Source of the DNA: Maridesulfovibrio salexigens DSM 2638
Lineage (GTDB): Bacteria > Desulfobacterota > Desulfovibrionia > Desulfovibrionales > Desulfovibrionaceae
Assembly: GCF_000023445.1 (NCBI RefSeq)
Contig: NC_012881.1
Location: 1,059,501 to 1,123,500, forward strand
DNA length: 64,000 nt
Reading direction: 5' to 3'
This document shows, piece after piece, positions 26,166 to 34,833 of the stretch (positions are counted from its first letter, which is position 1; each line of letters begins with the position of its first letter). The notes beneath the pieces were generated by a model, which had not been told where the DNA came from, did no database searches, and saw nothing but the letters and a program-made list of their open reading frames with translations. Position numbers and translations under genes: made by a program.

Positions 26166-26858
26166 ATGCGTAGTTTTAAATATTGTGTGCTGGCAATTGT
26201 TTTAAGTACGTTGTTTTCATTCTCTGTCGCTTTCTGCGGACAGGATGGATTGCCCGATGAGTTTTGCTATCTGGATAATATCCTCTCTGACGTTGTTTAT
26301 GATGTCCGCTATTTTGGAAATGATAATTTTGTAGGCGAACGTATTGATGGTTATAAAGCCAAGCGGATTATTCTGACCCGTGATGCCGCCGCTGCATTGG
26401 CAGGAGCTCAAAAGGACCTCGCTACCTTTGGGCTAGGTCTCAAGATTTTTGACGGTTACCGCCCGCAGGACGCTGTTCTTCATTTTGTGCGCTGGGCAGA
26501 GGATTTGAACGACACTCGCATGAAGCAGAAATACTATCCCGGAGTACAGAAGAAGAATCTCTTCCGCGATGGGTATATTGCTGAAAAATCGAGCCATTCC
26601 CGTGGTTCAACTGTAGATTTGACCATAATTGACATCAAAACCGGTCAGGAACTTGATATGGGTACAGGTTTTGATCATTTTGGACCTGAGTCATGGCCTG
26701 GAAACAAGGATATGAGCATACAGGTGCGTTCAAACCGTGCTTTACTTCGCGAAATAATGGTTCGTAACGGATTCAAGCCCTTGAAGGAAGAGTGGTGGCA
26801 TTTTACCCTTGAATTTGAACCCTTTCCAGAAAACTATTTCAATTTTCCCATCAAATAA
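26166..26858 (+). CDS. Secreted D-alanyl-D-alanine dipeptidase (VanX/DdpX family)
   Basis: A zinc M15 peptidase (230 residues) that cleaves D-Ala-D-Ala dipeptide. Zinc ligands are in HSRGSTVDLT (His and Asp) and EWWHF (Glu base and His), and DGYRPQDAV holds the catalytic arginine. The ATG at 26166 follows GGAGG and starts a signal peptide (MRSFKYCVLAIVLSTLFSFS, mature from about AFCGQ), so the enzyme acts in the periplasm, unlike cytoplasmic VanX of resistant enterococci. No vanS/vanR or depsipeptide ligase is near, so a murein-recycling or nutritional role is more likely than vancomycin resistance. Confidence 0.9.
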   Translation: MRSFKYCVLAIVLSTLFSFSVAFCGQDGLPDEFCYLDNILSDVVYDVRYFGNDNFVGERIDGYKAKRIILTRDAAAALAGAQKDLATFGLGLKIFDGYRPQDAVLHFVRWAEDLNDTRMKQKYYPGVQKKNLFRDGYIAEKSSHSRGSTVDLTIIDIKTGQELDMGTGFDHFGPESWPGNKDMSIQVRSNRALLREIMVRNGFKPLKEEWWHFTLEFEPFPENYFNFPIK

Positions 26859-26878
26859 AAAACAGAAGTTCAATTTAT

Positions 26879-26912
26879 AAAAAGGTGCAGTCTGATTTGG
26901 CTGTGCCTTTTT
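26879..26912 (+). terminator. Terminator after the dipeptidase gene
   Basis: AAAAAGGTGCAG pairs with CTGTGCCTTTTT (two G-U pairs) around a 10-base loop, with a T-rich tail. Confidence 0.8.
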
Positions 26913-26987
26913 GTTTTCTCTAATTGATTGACTATGGGCGATATGGTTATATTTTATTGGTAATAATTATTAATATGAGGATAGGGT

Positions 26988-28085
26988 ATGAAAACATTGC
27001 TGCCATATCTTTGTTTCATGGTCTTATTGTTTGCAGGGCAGGCATTTGCTGTTGAAAGCAGAGGGGAAATCAAGATGCAAAAAACTACAAATAGTTATGA
27101 AATCGCAACTGTTGCCGGTGGATGCTTTTGGTGCGTTGAGTCTGATCTTGAAAAAGTTGACGGAGTCCTTGAAGTTGTTTCCGGCTATTCCGGTGGACAT
27201 GTGGATAATCCAACCTACGAGCAGGTAAGTTCGGGTAATTCCGGGCATCTTGAAGTCGTACAGGTACGCTTTGATCCCGCCAAGGTCAGTTACGAAGAGA
27301 TTCTGCGGGTTTTCATGAAGCATCATGATCCAACTGATCCGGGAGGCTCTTTCAATGATCGTGGAGAGCAGTACACTTCGGCAATATTTTATCATAATGA
27401 TGAGCAGAAAAAGATAGCAACAGATGTTTTACTGGATATAGACGGTTCAGGTGTTTTTGAACGGCCTCTTGCAACCAAGCTTATCCCGTTTGAAAAGTTT
27501 TATCGGGCCGAGGAATACCATCAGGATTACTACAAAAAGAATTCGGTTCGTTACAATTGGTATAGGTTTTTGTCCGGCAGGGATTCCTTTATTGAGGAAC
27601 ATTGGAAGCAGGAAGAAGGCAGCACGCATCCTGTGCAGAAAATTGATGGCTACAAACGTCCTGACGATGCTGAACTACGTGAAATCCTGACTCCGCTGCA
27701 ATTCAAGGTTGTCCGTGAGGATGGTACAGAACCGGCTTTCAGTAATGAGTTCTGGGATAATCATCGGGATGGGATATATGTTGATATCGTTTCCGGTGAG
27801 CCGCTCTTCAGTTCCAAAGACAAGTTTGATTCCGGCACAGGATGGCCCAGTTTTACCAGACCAATTGAAGGGCAGGGTGTTGTGGAGAAGAAAGACCGTT
27901 CTTTCTTTATGACCCGAATTGAGGTGCGGTCCCGCAAGGCTGATTCTCATCTTGGGCATGTCTTTGATGACGGACCACAGCCCACAGGTCTACGATATTG
28001 TATTAATTCCGCTTCCTTGCGTTTCATCCCTCTTGAGGATCTCGAAAAGGAAGGTTACGGAGAGTATCTTAAGTTATTCAAGTAA
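26988..28085 (+). CDS. msrAB: Exported bifunctional methionine sulfoxide reductase MsrAB
   Basis: The protein (365 residues) repairs both S- and R-methionine sulfoxide in proteins. A signal peptide (cleavage near QAFA) sends it to the periplasm. MsrA is first (about 38-195) with the catalytic motif GGCFWC (Cys46 reactive, Cys49). MsrB follows (about 220-360) with GTGWPSF and the catalytic Cys in [11 protein letters not shown]. The zinc CxxC pairs of many MsrB proteins are absent, as usual in fused MsrAB. No thioredoxin-like domain is fused, so a separate periplasmic reductant is needed. This fits oxidative-stress defence of an anaerobe's envelope. Confidence 0.95.
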   Translation: MKTLLPYLCFMVLLFAGQAFAVESRGEIKMQKTTNSYEIATVAGGCFWCVESDLEKVDGVLEVVSGYSGGHVDNPTYEQVSSGNSGHLEVVQVRFDPAKVSYEEILRVFMKHHDPTDPGGSFNDRGEQYTSAIFYHNDEQKKIATDVLLDIDGSGVFERPLATKLIPFEKFYRAEEYHQDYYKKNSVRYNWYRFLSGRDSFIEEHWKQEEGSTHPVQKIDGYKRPDDAELREILTPLQFKVVREDGTEPAFSNEFWDNHRDGIYVDIVSGEPLFSSKDKFDSGTGWPSFTRPIEGQGVVEKKDRSFFMTRIEVRSRKADSHLGHVFDDGPQPTGLRYCINSASLRFIPLEDLEKEGYGEYLKLFK

Positions 28086-28094
28086 AAAAAAGTT

Positions 28095-28120
28095 GGCCCG
28101 GAACAGTTATGTTTCGGGCC
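28095..28120 (+). terminator. Weak terminator-like hairpin after msrAB
   Basis: GGCCCGGAAC pairs with GTTTCGGGCC around a 6-base loop, but only GCTTGCTTTA follows, so termination may be partial and read into the glycosyltransferase gene. Confidence 0.5.
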
Positions 28121-28185
28121 GCTTGCTTTATTGGAGCAGTGTAGTGTAGGTGTTTAAAAAATACTTCCGCACTGGACACAAATGC

Positions 28186-29016
28186 ATGACATTGCTTTCC
28201 CTCATCATACCCAATTATAATTACGGACGTTTTGCCGATCGTTTTTTCGGTTCTCTGGCAGCGCAAACAATGTCGCTCCGTGATGTTGAGGTGTTTTTTA
28301 TTGATGATGGCAGCAGTGATAACTCCCTTGAACAGGCCCGAAAGTGGGCAGGTATTCTTGAGTGCAGTGATTTTAAAATCTTGACGCCGCCGAGGTCCGG
28401 CAGGCCCGGCCCTGTGCGGAACCACGGTCTTGCGCAAGCCGAGGGAAAGTATCTGCTCTGCTTTGATCCGGATGATGAAATGAGACCGAAATTTTTGGAA
28501 ACAAGCATCGGCCTGCTAGAATCAAAACCGAAAGTTTCAATAGTATATTCAGATTACCATGAAGTTGCACCCGGTGAATCTTTCATTCGCAATCTGTCTG
28601 ATTTCAACCCCAGCCATCTACGGGTTCAGAATACGGTGGCATCAGCCTCTATCTATCGCCGTGAATTATGGGATGCCGGGATTCGTTACCGAGAGAATAC
28701 ATCCTATGAAGATTGGGATTACTGGGTGCAATGTTTGATGGTTGGCGGAAAATTTCAGCATGTAGCGCAGCCTCTTTATATTCACCATGTCCACGAATCC
28801 AATTTTTCACTTCAGGCTGAAAAAGAGGATGGCGTGGCCAAGGCACATATTGTTGTCAATAATCCCGGATTTTTCCATAAGGCAGTGGTCGGATGGGCTA
28901 ATGACCATTTGCGCGGACGGGCCCATGCTCCTTCTTTTCAGCGCGGCTATATTCCAACTCCCGATGATCTACAGAAACTTTCCAATATGATCAGAAAAGG
29001 CGAGATATCAAGTTAA
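28186..29016 (+). CDS. Family 2 glycosyltransferase
   Basis: A GT-A fold transferase (276 residues from this start). The opening SLIIPNYNYGRFADRFFGSL, the nucleotide-binding FFIDDGSSDNS and the metal motif FDPDDEM are all present, followed by YEDWDYWVQCLMVGG near the acceptor site. An in-frame GTG 12 codons upstream is possible; the ATG at 28186 was preferred because the family begins here, although no clear ribosome site is seen. No polysaccharide cluster is adjacent, so donor and acceptor are unknown. It ends 15 bases before the next gene. Confidence 0.85.
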   Translation: MTLLSLIIPNYNYGRFADRFFGSLAAQTMSLRDVEVFFIDDGSSDNSLEQARKWAGILECSDFKILTPPRSGRPGPVRNHGLAQAEGKYLLCFDPDDEMRPKFLETSIGLLESKPKVSIVYSDYHEVAPGESFIRNLSDFNPSHLRVQNTVASASIYRRELWDAGIRYRENTSYEDWDYWVQCLMVGGKFQHVAQPLYIHHVHESNFSLQAEKEDGVAKAHIVVNNPGFFHKAVVGWANDHLRGRAHAPSFQRGYIPTPDDLQKLSNMIRKGEISS

Positions 29017-29031
29017 CTCACGGAGATTTTC

Positions 29032-29964
29032 ATGCAGATCATCCTGACCGGTATTCTGGCTGCATTTTTTTTCAGTTCTACTTTTGTGCTTAACAGGGCC
29101 ATGAGTCTGGATGGCGGACACTGGGTCTGGTCAGCAAGTCTGCGCTATTTCTGGATGCTGGCACTGCTATTTATCGGACTTGGATTTTTCCGCCGTGAAT
29201 TATTGCTCAGCTCCTTTAAACTTTATCTTAAGCACTGGAAATTCTGGACTGTTGCCGGTGGAGTCGGCTTCGGTATCTTCTATGCCCTGATTACTTTCAG
29301 TGCCTCATACACTCCCGGCTGGGTTGTCGCCGCCACATGGCAGACTACCATCCTCGCTACTCCGCTGGTTTTACTTGGATTCGGTAAGAAGGTGCCTTTA
29401 CGTGCTTTATTGCTGACCTTGATTATTTTTGCCGGGGTGCTGCTGGTAAATATCGAAAGCGTAGAGGATAGTTCGTGGAATGCGGTTCTGCTGGGAGCAA
29501 TTCCGGTTTTTGTTGCTGCTTTTGCCTATCCTTTCGGAAATCAATTAGTCTGGGAGGCGCGTAACGGCGGCAGTGGCAGGATCCCGGCTTTGGATGATCC
29601 TGCTATGGATGATCCTTTTTGCCGCGTACTGTTGCTGACTCTCGGCTCACTCCCGCTGTGGGCCGGATTGATTCTATTCACACAGCCCCCGCTTCCGCAA
29701 ACAGGGCAGATTATAAATACCGCGCTTGTGGCGATATTTTCCGGCATTGCCGCGACCAGTCTGTTTCTATATGCCCGACACAAAGCCCGGAACGCTGCGG
29801 AACTGGCCGCGGCAGATTGCACACAGTCAATGGAAGTGCTTTTCTCATTGGCCGGAGAGGTTGTCTTGCTGCATGGATCATTGCCCGGAATACTGGGCTG
29901 GTCCGGTATCGGCCTGACCATGCTCGGCCTGATGTTATATCTTCGGGTTCAAAATGTGCGTTAG
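29032..29964 (+). CDS. EmrE-like (multidrug resistance efflux) DMT transporter
   Basis: The protein (310 residues) has ten predicted transmembrane helices in two similar halves, as in the EmrE/Multidrug_res branch of the drug/metabolite transporter superfamily. The start MQIILTGILAAFFFSSTFVLNRAMS and the end MEVLFSLAGEVVLLHGSLPG, with the conserved glutamate, match that group. A cytoplasmic loop (ARNGGSGRIPALDDPAMDDP) separates the halves. The ribosome site GGAG precedes the ATG. The stop overlaps the end of the convergent cysteine hydrolase gene by four bases. Substrate unknown. Confidence 0.82.
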   Translation: MQIILTGILAAFFFSSTFVLNRAMSLDGGHWVWSASLRYFWMLALLFIGLGFFRRELLLSSFKLYLKHWKFWTVAGGVGFGIFYALITFSASYTPGWVVAATWQTTILATPLVLLGFGKKVPLRALLLTLIIFAGVLLVNIESVEDSSWNAVLLGAIPVFVAAFAYPFGNQLVWEARNGGSGRIPALDDPAMDDPFCRVLLLTLGSLPLWAGLILFTQPPLPQTGQIINTALVAIFSGIAATSLFLYARHKARNAAELAAADCTQSMEVLFSLAGEVVLLHGSLPGILGWSGIGLTMLGLMLYLRVQNVR

Positions 29965-30506
29965 CTGGTCAACTCTTCCGCGCTGACCATCTGAGCGTAG
30001 AACATGCCCAGCGAAGCCATGAATCCGGCATGAACATCCGCAGAACCCACTTTTACACCATTGAATTCAAGGCTGGCCCCGCAGCACGCATCATGTGCAA
30101 TTGTGCATTTATAGCCCATATCCGCGGCTGCACGGGTGGTTGCGTCAATACACATATTGCTCATCATCCCGATTATGACCAGTTCCTCCGCACCTAATTC
30201 TTTTAATTTTGCATCAAGGTTGGTTTCCCGGAAGCTGTTCGGATAGTTTTTATTGATGACAGTTTCGTTTTCCAGCGGTTTAACACAGTCATGAATCATC
30301 ACCCCTTGAGTTTCAGGCAGGAAGAAAGATGATCCTTTCCGTACTGAAATGTGTTGGATGTGGATTACAGGCTGTGCGGTTTTTCTGAAATATTCTAGAA
30401 CCTGAGCAGCGTTAGCCCCGGCTTGTTCACTGTTGTCCAGCATGAACTTGCCGCCGGGGAAATAGTCGTTCTGGATATCGATGATGACCAGTGCTTTTTT
30501 ACTCAT
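29961..30506 (-). CDS. Isochorismatase-family cysteine hydrolase
   Basis: The protein (181 residues) has the family triad: Asp10 in VIIDIQNDYF, a Lys in VINKNYPNSF and the nucleophilic Cys in MMSNMCIDATTRAA, with the cis-peptide region just before it. These enzymes hydrolyse amides such as nicotinamide, or remove carbamoyl groups. It is divergent from a GlxA-type regulator across 113 bases. That pairing recurs in many bacteria and suggests the regulator controls it. The exact substrate is not known. Confidence 0.9.
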   Translation of the reverse strand: MSKKALVIIDIQNDYFPGGKFMLDNSEQAGANAAQVLEYFRKTAQPVIHIQHISVRKGSSFFLPETQGVMIHDCVKPLENETVINKNYPNSFRETNLDAKLKELGAEELVIIGMMSNMCIDATTRAAADMGYKCTIAHDACCGASLEFNGVKVGSADVHAGFMASLGMFYAQMVSAEELTS

Positions 30507-30584
30507 TTAATTCTCCTTGTAGAAGTGTTCGTTCAGCTTGAGTACATGCTGACAGAATCGCGATAAAATTTAAGTGGCACTATT

Positions 30585-30612
30585 GACAATAAGCATGCTG
30601 AAAACGACAATA
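30585..30612 (+). promoter_or_regulatory. Candidate GlxA-type operator: direct GACAATA repeat
   Basis: GACAATA occurs at 30585-30591 and 30606-30612, exactly 21 bp (two helical turns) apart, in the gap between the divergent hydrolase and regulator genes. AraC-class proteins usually bind two direct half-sites about 21 bp apart. The second half ends eight bases before the regulator ATG, overlapping its ribosome site, so autorepression is plausible. Inferred from sequence only. Confidence 0.45.
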
Positions 30613-30619
30613 GGTCATT

Positions 30620-31591
30620 ATGAATGTAGCAGTTCTTGCCTATGATAATTGTCTGGTCAGTGCGGTTGCCGGGGTGCTGGAGATTTTCAGTATCGCCAAT
30701 AGCCTTGCAAATGCCTCAGCTGGAGATAAATTCAGCGGCTTATCGATTCTGAGTCCTGATGGTGAACCCGTTTCAGGTTTTGTGGGGATTGCCTTGCAGG
30801 TTGCCGGTAGCGTTTTGGATACACAGCCGGATATTCTGGTCATTCCTCCGGTGTTCGGGGACGTTGAAGTTTTGCTGGAAAATGACCAGCTCATTAAGCG
30901 TATTGCTGAACTTGGAGAACAAGGGACAATTCTGGCTTCAGCTTGTGCCGGATCATTCCTCATGGCTCATGCCGGTTTGTTGGATGGAAAGCCCGCAACT
31001 ACGCATTGGAAGTTAGCTCCGGACTTTTCAGCCCGTTTTAAAAATGTAGATTTGCAGCCCCGGCGGATGCTCATTGACGGTGGCAGTTACATTTGTGCTG
31101 GAGGGGCTATGGCCTGGCAGGATCTTGCCCTGCACATTGTGGCCCGCTTTATGGGGCGAGAGATTTCAGCTGCCTGTGCCAAGACGCTGGTCATGGATTC
31201 TACGCGTGATGTACAGACCCCGTATTTTATGTTCGAGAGCAAGTCAGTGGATGAAGGTTTCACGGATAAGAATATTCTGGGGGTGCAGGAGTGGATGCAG
31301 GGAAATTACAGCCGTCAGGTAAATATAGCATTATTGGCTGAGCAGTCCGGTCTTGGTGAGCGAACTTTCTTGCGCCGATTCAAGCGGGCCACGGGCATGA
31401 CTCCAAATAATTATCTTCAACAATTGCGTATTGAGGCTGCCCGCCACCTGCTTGAGGTCAGCGGTAAGGGAGTTGATGAGATTACCGAGCTGGTCGGGTA
31501 CGATAACCCATCGTCCTTTAGGAGGCTTTTCAAGCGAATGACGGGCTTAAGTCCTAGAGAATACCGTAGTCGTTTCAGTCGTCTGGAGTAA
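30620..31591 (+). CDS. GlxA-type transcriptional regulator (DJ-1/PfpI domain plus AraC helix-turn-helix)
   Basis: The protein (323 residues) has an N-terminal DJ-1/PfpI-like domain with the cysteine elbow ASACAGSFLMAHAGLLDGKPATTHW, and a C-terminal AraC DNA-binding domain with both helix-turn-helix motifs (VNIALLAEQSGLGERTFLRRFK and EITELVGYDNPSSFRRLFKRMTGLSPREYRS). This class includes regulators of carnitine, glycine-betaine and arginine catabolism, but the ligand cannot be deduced here. The ribosome site overlaps the second GACAATA half-site. It faces away from the cysteine hydrolase gene. Confidence 0.92.
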   Translation: MNVAVLAYDNCLVSAVAGVLEIFSIANSLANASAGDKFSGLSILSPDGEPVSGFVGIALQVAGSVLDTQPDILVIPPVFGDVEVLLENDQLIKRIAELGEQGTILASACAGSFLMAHAGLLDGKPATTHWKLAPDFSARFKNVDLQPRRMLIDGGSYICAGGAMAWQDLALHIVARFMGREISAACAKTLVMDSTRDVQTPYFMFESKSVDEGFTDKNILGVQEWMQGNYSRQVNIALLAEQSGLGERTFLRRFKRATGMTPNNYLQQLRIEAARHLLEVSGKGVDEITELVGYDNPSSFRRLFKRMTGLSPREYRSRFSRLE

Positions 31592-31704
31592 AATCTGATA
31601 TTATTGCCAAACAATGAGTATGAGTGTAATTTCTTGATATTGAAAACGGATTTCGTTATCTCTTTTGGTCCCTCTTAACTATAACCATTAAAAAGGATCA
31701 CCAG

Positions 31705-32541
31705 ATGCTTAAGAAATTACTCTCGCTGATTATGGTTTTTACGATATTTGTCCCCGCAGCATCCTCTGCCCACTCCCTATATCTTCAGGCTGGGCGTTAT
31801 CATGTTTCCGAAGGCAAAAAGTCACCGCTGTTCTTCTGTTACGGGCATCATGTTCCGGTGGATGACGCTGTGCGTATGAAAAAAATTAACCACATCACAG
31901 TGCAGCAGCCTGATGGGAAATCATACAATATCAAACTCCGGGATGAAAAATCGCTGCATTCCTATCTCGTCAACTATGCGATACCCGGAACATATGTGCT
32001 GACCGCTGCTACAAATCCCGGTCATTTCACAACATGGCTGGATAAGAAAGGCCGTAAACGTCATTCCATTAAACCCATGAGCAGCGTGAAAGACCGTGCT
32101 TCTGAAATTGTGTCCTCTCTGCGCAGCAGTCAGTGGACCAAGACTTATGTTGTTTGCGAGAATCCTTCAGCTGAATTTCCCGCTATTGTCGGAATGCCCA
32201 TGGAACTTGTTCCGGCAAAGGATGTCTCCATGCTCAGGAAGGGGGATGTGCTCGAAATGCAGGTCTATGTGGACGGTAAACCCTATCAGGGGGAAGGCTA
32301 CTGGGACGCTACATACAACGGATTCTCCACTCAGGCTGAGGATATGTATATTCAGCGTCAGCAGATTAATGACGGTAAAATCAAATTGCCGATTGATGTG
32401 AGCGGAAGATGGTTTGTGCGGTTCTTTACCAAGAAAAAACCGATGAAGGAAAGTCCTGATTTTATGCAGGAGAAAAAGACCGCCACGCTGGTTTTTGAAG
32501 TCCCTAATGAGCGTAAAAGACCTAAAGTGGACAGCCATTAA
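31705..32541 (+). CDS. DUF4198 periplasmic protein
   Basis: The protein (278 residues) has a signal peptide (MLKKLLSLIMVFTIFVPAAS, cleavage near SSA) and the DUF4198 pattern: AHSLYLQAGRYHV at the mature N-terminus, CYGHHVPVDD, and ...KGDVLEMQVYVDGKPYQGEGYWDATYNG. DUF4198 proteins are often placed beside cobalt or nickel uptake genes and are thought to assist metal transport. The histidine-rich mature start is consistent with this, but no transporter is next to it here. Ribosome site AAGGATC precedes the ATG. It ends in a terminator shared with mlaA. Confidence 0.8.
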   Translation: MLKKLLSLIMVFTIFVPAASSAHSLYLQAGRYHVSEGKKSPLFFCYGHHVPVDDAVRMKKINHITVQQPDGKSYNIKLRDEKSLHSYLVNYAIPGTYVLTAATNPGHFTTWLDKKGRKRHSIKPMSSVKDRASEIVSSLRSSQWTKTYVVCENPSAEFPAIVGMPMELVPAKDVSMLRKGDVLEMQVYVDGKPYQGEGYWDATYNGFSTQAEDMYIQRQQINDGKIKLPIDVSGRWFVRFFTKKKPMKESPDFMQEKKTATLVFEVPNERKRPKVDSH

Positions 32542-32550
32542 AGTAGAAAG

Positions 32551-32577
32551 AAAGAGGGACTGTGACGGTCCCTCTTT
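32551..32577. terminator. Bidirectional terminator between the DUF4198 gene and mlaA
   Basis: AAAGAGGGAC pairs with GTCCCTCTTT around a 7-base loop and is followed by TTTATTT on the plus strand. Confidence 0.85.
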
Positions 32578-33462
32578 TTATTTAGTCGCTGGCTCTCTGT
32601 TTCTTCGGGGAGTATCAAACTTTTTCTTCATATACGGCTTGCCGGCTGTTGAACTGCCCAACTGCTCGCGTTCCATATCCAGTTCGCGTTTTTTCGTATA
32701 CAGGAAGCGGACTAGATCATACTCAAAGGGAGAACCTGTCTGGTAGTAACGAAAGGGTATATTGGCGCGCAGGTCAAGACCACGGATAGTGGATTCGCCT
32801 ATACCGATGGCGGTGCGTCCTTCTGTAACCCCGGCAAGATCGTAAACCCAGTTCATTTCGTACCAAAGCAGGGCAAAGTCGCCCAGTGATCCACCGGTAT
32901 CACGTATACTTGAAGGACCGACAATAGGCAGCACAACATATGGTCCCGGGGGTATTCCCCAGACACCTAATGTGTCCGCAAATCCTGTCTCTTTTCGTTT
33001 CAAATCCCACATAGTGGCTACGTCAAATATTCCAAGCAGGCCCAAGGATGAATTGATTACAAACCGGGAAAAGGCTCGTGCGGTTTTGCCGCCATTAAAT
33101 TGCAGGATGCCGTTAGTGAAAGATTTTACTTCGTTCAGGTTGTTGACCGCATTGGTTACCCCTTTACGTACCGGAGAAGGGATTACTGTGGTGTAAACAT
33201 CCACCGCCGGAATATAGATCGCACGGTCAAAACGGGCGTTGAAAGAGTATATCTGGCGGTTCATGGAATCCCATGGATCATACACTTCAAGAAAGTCGAG
33301 GTCCGCGTCCTTTGTCTGCGGCTGACCTGCCCGTGGTGCGTGGGATACCGGTGCGATAAACCCTTGAGGCTTAAGATTAAGCGAAGGGTCATTTTTGCTG
33401 ATTGTGGCGCAGCCCTGCAGCAGAAGACAAAGCAGAATGAAGCTGAATAATTTTCTTATCAT
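32578..33462 (-). CDS. mlaA: MlaA (VacJ) phospholipid-transport lipoprotein
   Basis: MlaA (294 residues) sits in the outer membrane and removes phospholipids from its outer leaflet, passing them to the Mla pathway. The lipoprotein signal ends in LLLQGC (Cys18). The body carries the family signature from YDPWDSMNRQIYSFN through FVINSSLGLLGIFDVA to GIPPGPYVVLPIVGPSSIRD. The C-terminal 40 residues are basic and not conserved. Its ATG overlaps the stop of an alpha/beta hydrolase gene by four bases, an unusual partner. The MlaBCDEF genes are not in the window. Confidence 0.94.
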   Translation of the reverse strand: MIRKLFSFILLCLLLQGCATISKNDPSLNLKPQGFIAPVSHAPRAGQPQTKDADLDFLEVYDPWDSMNRQIYSFNARFDRAIYIPAVDVYTTVIPSPVRKGVTNAVNNLNEVKSFTNGILQFNGGKTARAFSRFVINSSLGLLGIFDVATMWDLKRKETGFADTLGVWGIPPGPYVVLPIVGPSSIRDTGGSLGDFALLWYEMNWVYDLAGVTEGRTAIGIGESTIRGLDLRANIPFRYYQTGSPFEYDLVRFLYTKKRELDMEREQLGSSTAGKPYMKKKFDTPRRNREPATK

Positions 33463-34754
33463 TTTATCAGCTCCTGCGCTTTCAGGGCATAGGGCTTAAA
33501 CATCATGTTTCCACAATGTCCGCCACGGGGAAAGAGGATCGCACGGTCTCCGAATGTGTCTCGCAGGAAATCCACATCCGCGCTGTCCAGAATAATATCA
33601 TCTTCATTTCCGAGCACGAAAATTTTATCTGATTTGCTCAGGTAATCCTTGATACTTGTAAGATCGCAGTTTCTGACCAGCTCTCCCTTGGTCGTGCCGG
33701 GGGTCAGAAATTGCAGGTAGGGGAGCAGATATTCATCAACGTAATCCTCAAAAGTGATTGCCGCCGAAACTCTGGTATAAGGCATGAGATTATCGCCTAC
33801 GCCGAGATGCTTGTTGACCGGGACAATATATCCGGCATTAAGGCAGACATCGGAACTGAATATCATACTTGCTGAGGACATTCTGAAAGCTGCGGCAATG
33901 ATAGCCCGCATATCCATGTCCGAAAAGTTTATGTGCTGTGACAGGGCGTAGAGGAAGTTATCATCAAGGTCGACAATGTCGGATTGGACGTAGATTTCTG
34001 AGAAAGCTTCGATAAGTTCGTCAATGACCTGCCGGGGTGTTTTGTTGCCGAGGTTTTCAGGGCTTAGCCATGAATCGAAGCGCAGGGCGGAAGTGTACAG
34101 GCTGACCGGAGGGTTAAGCATCAACACACGGCGGAAAAGGAAATCCCTGCGTTCTTCGTCCAGCTTGGCTAGGAAGGCCGAGTGCATTGCTCCGAGGCTG
34201 TACCCTGTAATGCTGTAGCTTCTTATCTTGTGGTCATCTTCAAGGTCGGCTTTGATCCATTTCATGGCCCGGTAAAGGTCATCTACATCATGAGGCACGT
34301 ACCCGGGGGCACCGTATTTGGAAAAACTGACCACAAAATTCATATGTGTCGGTGATGAGAGGCCTACTACATGGAATCCTGCTTCATAAAACAATTGGGT
34401 CAGGAAACGCATTTTGGTGGAGTCATGCTCCGATCCTGTTCCGGCGATGATGAAAAGCAGTGGAGCTTCTCCTTCCTGCATAGCTGTGGTGTAATAAAAT
34501 TTTTCATTATACCAGAATATGTCCGGAATCCTGCGTTCTTCAATGAGTATTTCGCATTCGTAAGGTTTGGTCGGATCTTTCAACTTGTACATTAGGTCCG
34601 GCGGTGTGCCGAAGATAGTAGCCTTGTATGGATCAGCGATGGGAAATTGTGATGTTTCGGCGGCCACGGGAGCTATCTTGCACAGCAATGGAAGCATTAA
34701 TGCAAAAATTAATAATAAAATATGTTTTCCCGGCCCTATAAATACTTTTTTCAT
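33459..34754 (-). CDS. Exported alpha/beta hydrolase coupled to mlaA
   Basis: The protein (431 residues) has an N-terminal signal or anchor (about 12-32) and an alpha/beta-hydrolase core: LLFIIAGTGSEHDS as oxyanion strand, SYSITGYSLGAMHSAFL with nucleophile Ser, VLGNEDDIIL for the acid and FPRGGHCGNMMF for the histidine. The family is known from Proteobacteria but uncharacterised to my knowledge. Sharing an operon with mlaA, with four overlapping bases, suggests a lipase or acyl-hydrolase acting on lipids moved by MlaA. Its start faces the marR gene across 79 bases, including the MarR palindrome, so it may also be MarR-controlled. Confidence 0.82.
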   Translation of the reverse strand: MKKVFIGPGKHILLLIFALMLPLLCKIAPVAAETSQFPIADPYKATIFGTPPDLMYKLKDPTKPYECEILIEERRIPDIFWYNEKFYYTTAMQEGEAPLLFIIAGTGSEHDSTKMRFLTQLFYEAGFHVVGLSSPTHMNFVVSFSKYGAPGYVPHDVDDLYRAMKWIKADLEDDHKIRSYSITGYSLGAMHSAFLAKLDEERRDFLFRRVLMLNPPVSLYTSALRFDSWLSPENLGNKTPRQVIDELIEAFSEIYVQSDIVDLDDNFLYALSQHINFSDMDMRAIIAAAFRMSSASMIFSSDVCLNAGYIVPVNKHLGVGDNLMPYTRVSAAITFEDYVDEYLLPYLQFLTPGTTKGELVRNCDLTSIKDYLSKSDKIFVLGNEDDIILDSADVDFLRDTFGDRAILFPRGGHCGNMMFKPYALKAQELIK

Positions 34755-34796
34755 GCTCTGTTTGTAGCAATAGTCAATGGGATTGTAAATTCATGG

Positions 34797-34825
34797 TTGA
34801 CAAACAACTGTTTAGCAACTAAACA
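34797..34825 (+). promoter_or_regulatory. Promoter of marR, predicting a leaderless mRNA
   Basis: TTGACA (34797-34802), a 17-base spacer and TAAACA (34820-34825) precede the ATG at 34834 by only eight bases. The expected transcription start falls at about 34832-34834. No ribosome site lies between. The -10 box and the spacer lie inside the palindrome at 34808-34826, so bound repressor would block the polymerase. Confidence 0.55.
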
Positions 34826-34826
34826 G
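34808..34826. promoter_or_regulatory. MarR operator O1 (CTGTTTAG-CAA-CTAAACAG)
   Basis: A perfect 8-bp inverted repeat around CAA. The core GTTTAG-NNN-CTAAAC recurs, with inverted centre TTG, at 35306-35328 in front of the methyltransferase gene. Its 19-bp size fits a MarR dimer. Confidence 0.75.
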
Positions 34827-34833
34827 TTTTAGT

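Noticed and set aside
26166-26858. Vancomycin-resistance locus
   Set aside because: Only a VanX-type dipeptidase is present. It has a signal peptide, and no VanH, VanA/B-type ligase, VanR or VanS gene is near; ddl elsewhere is of the normal type.
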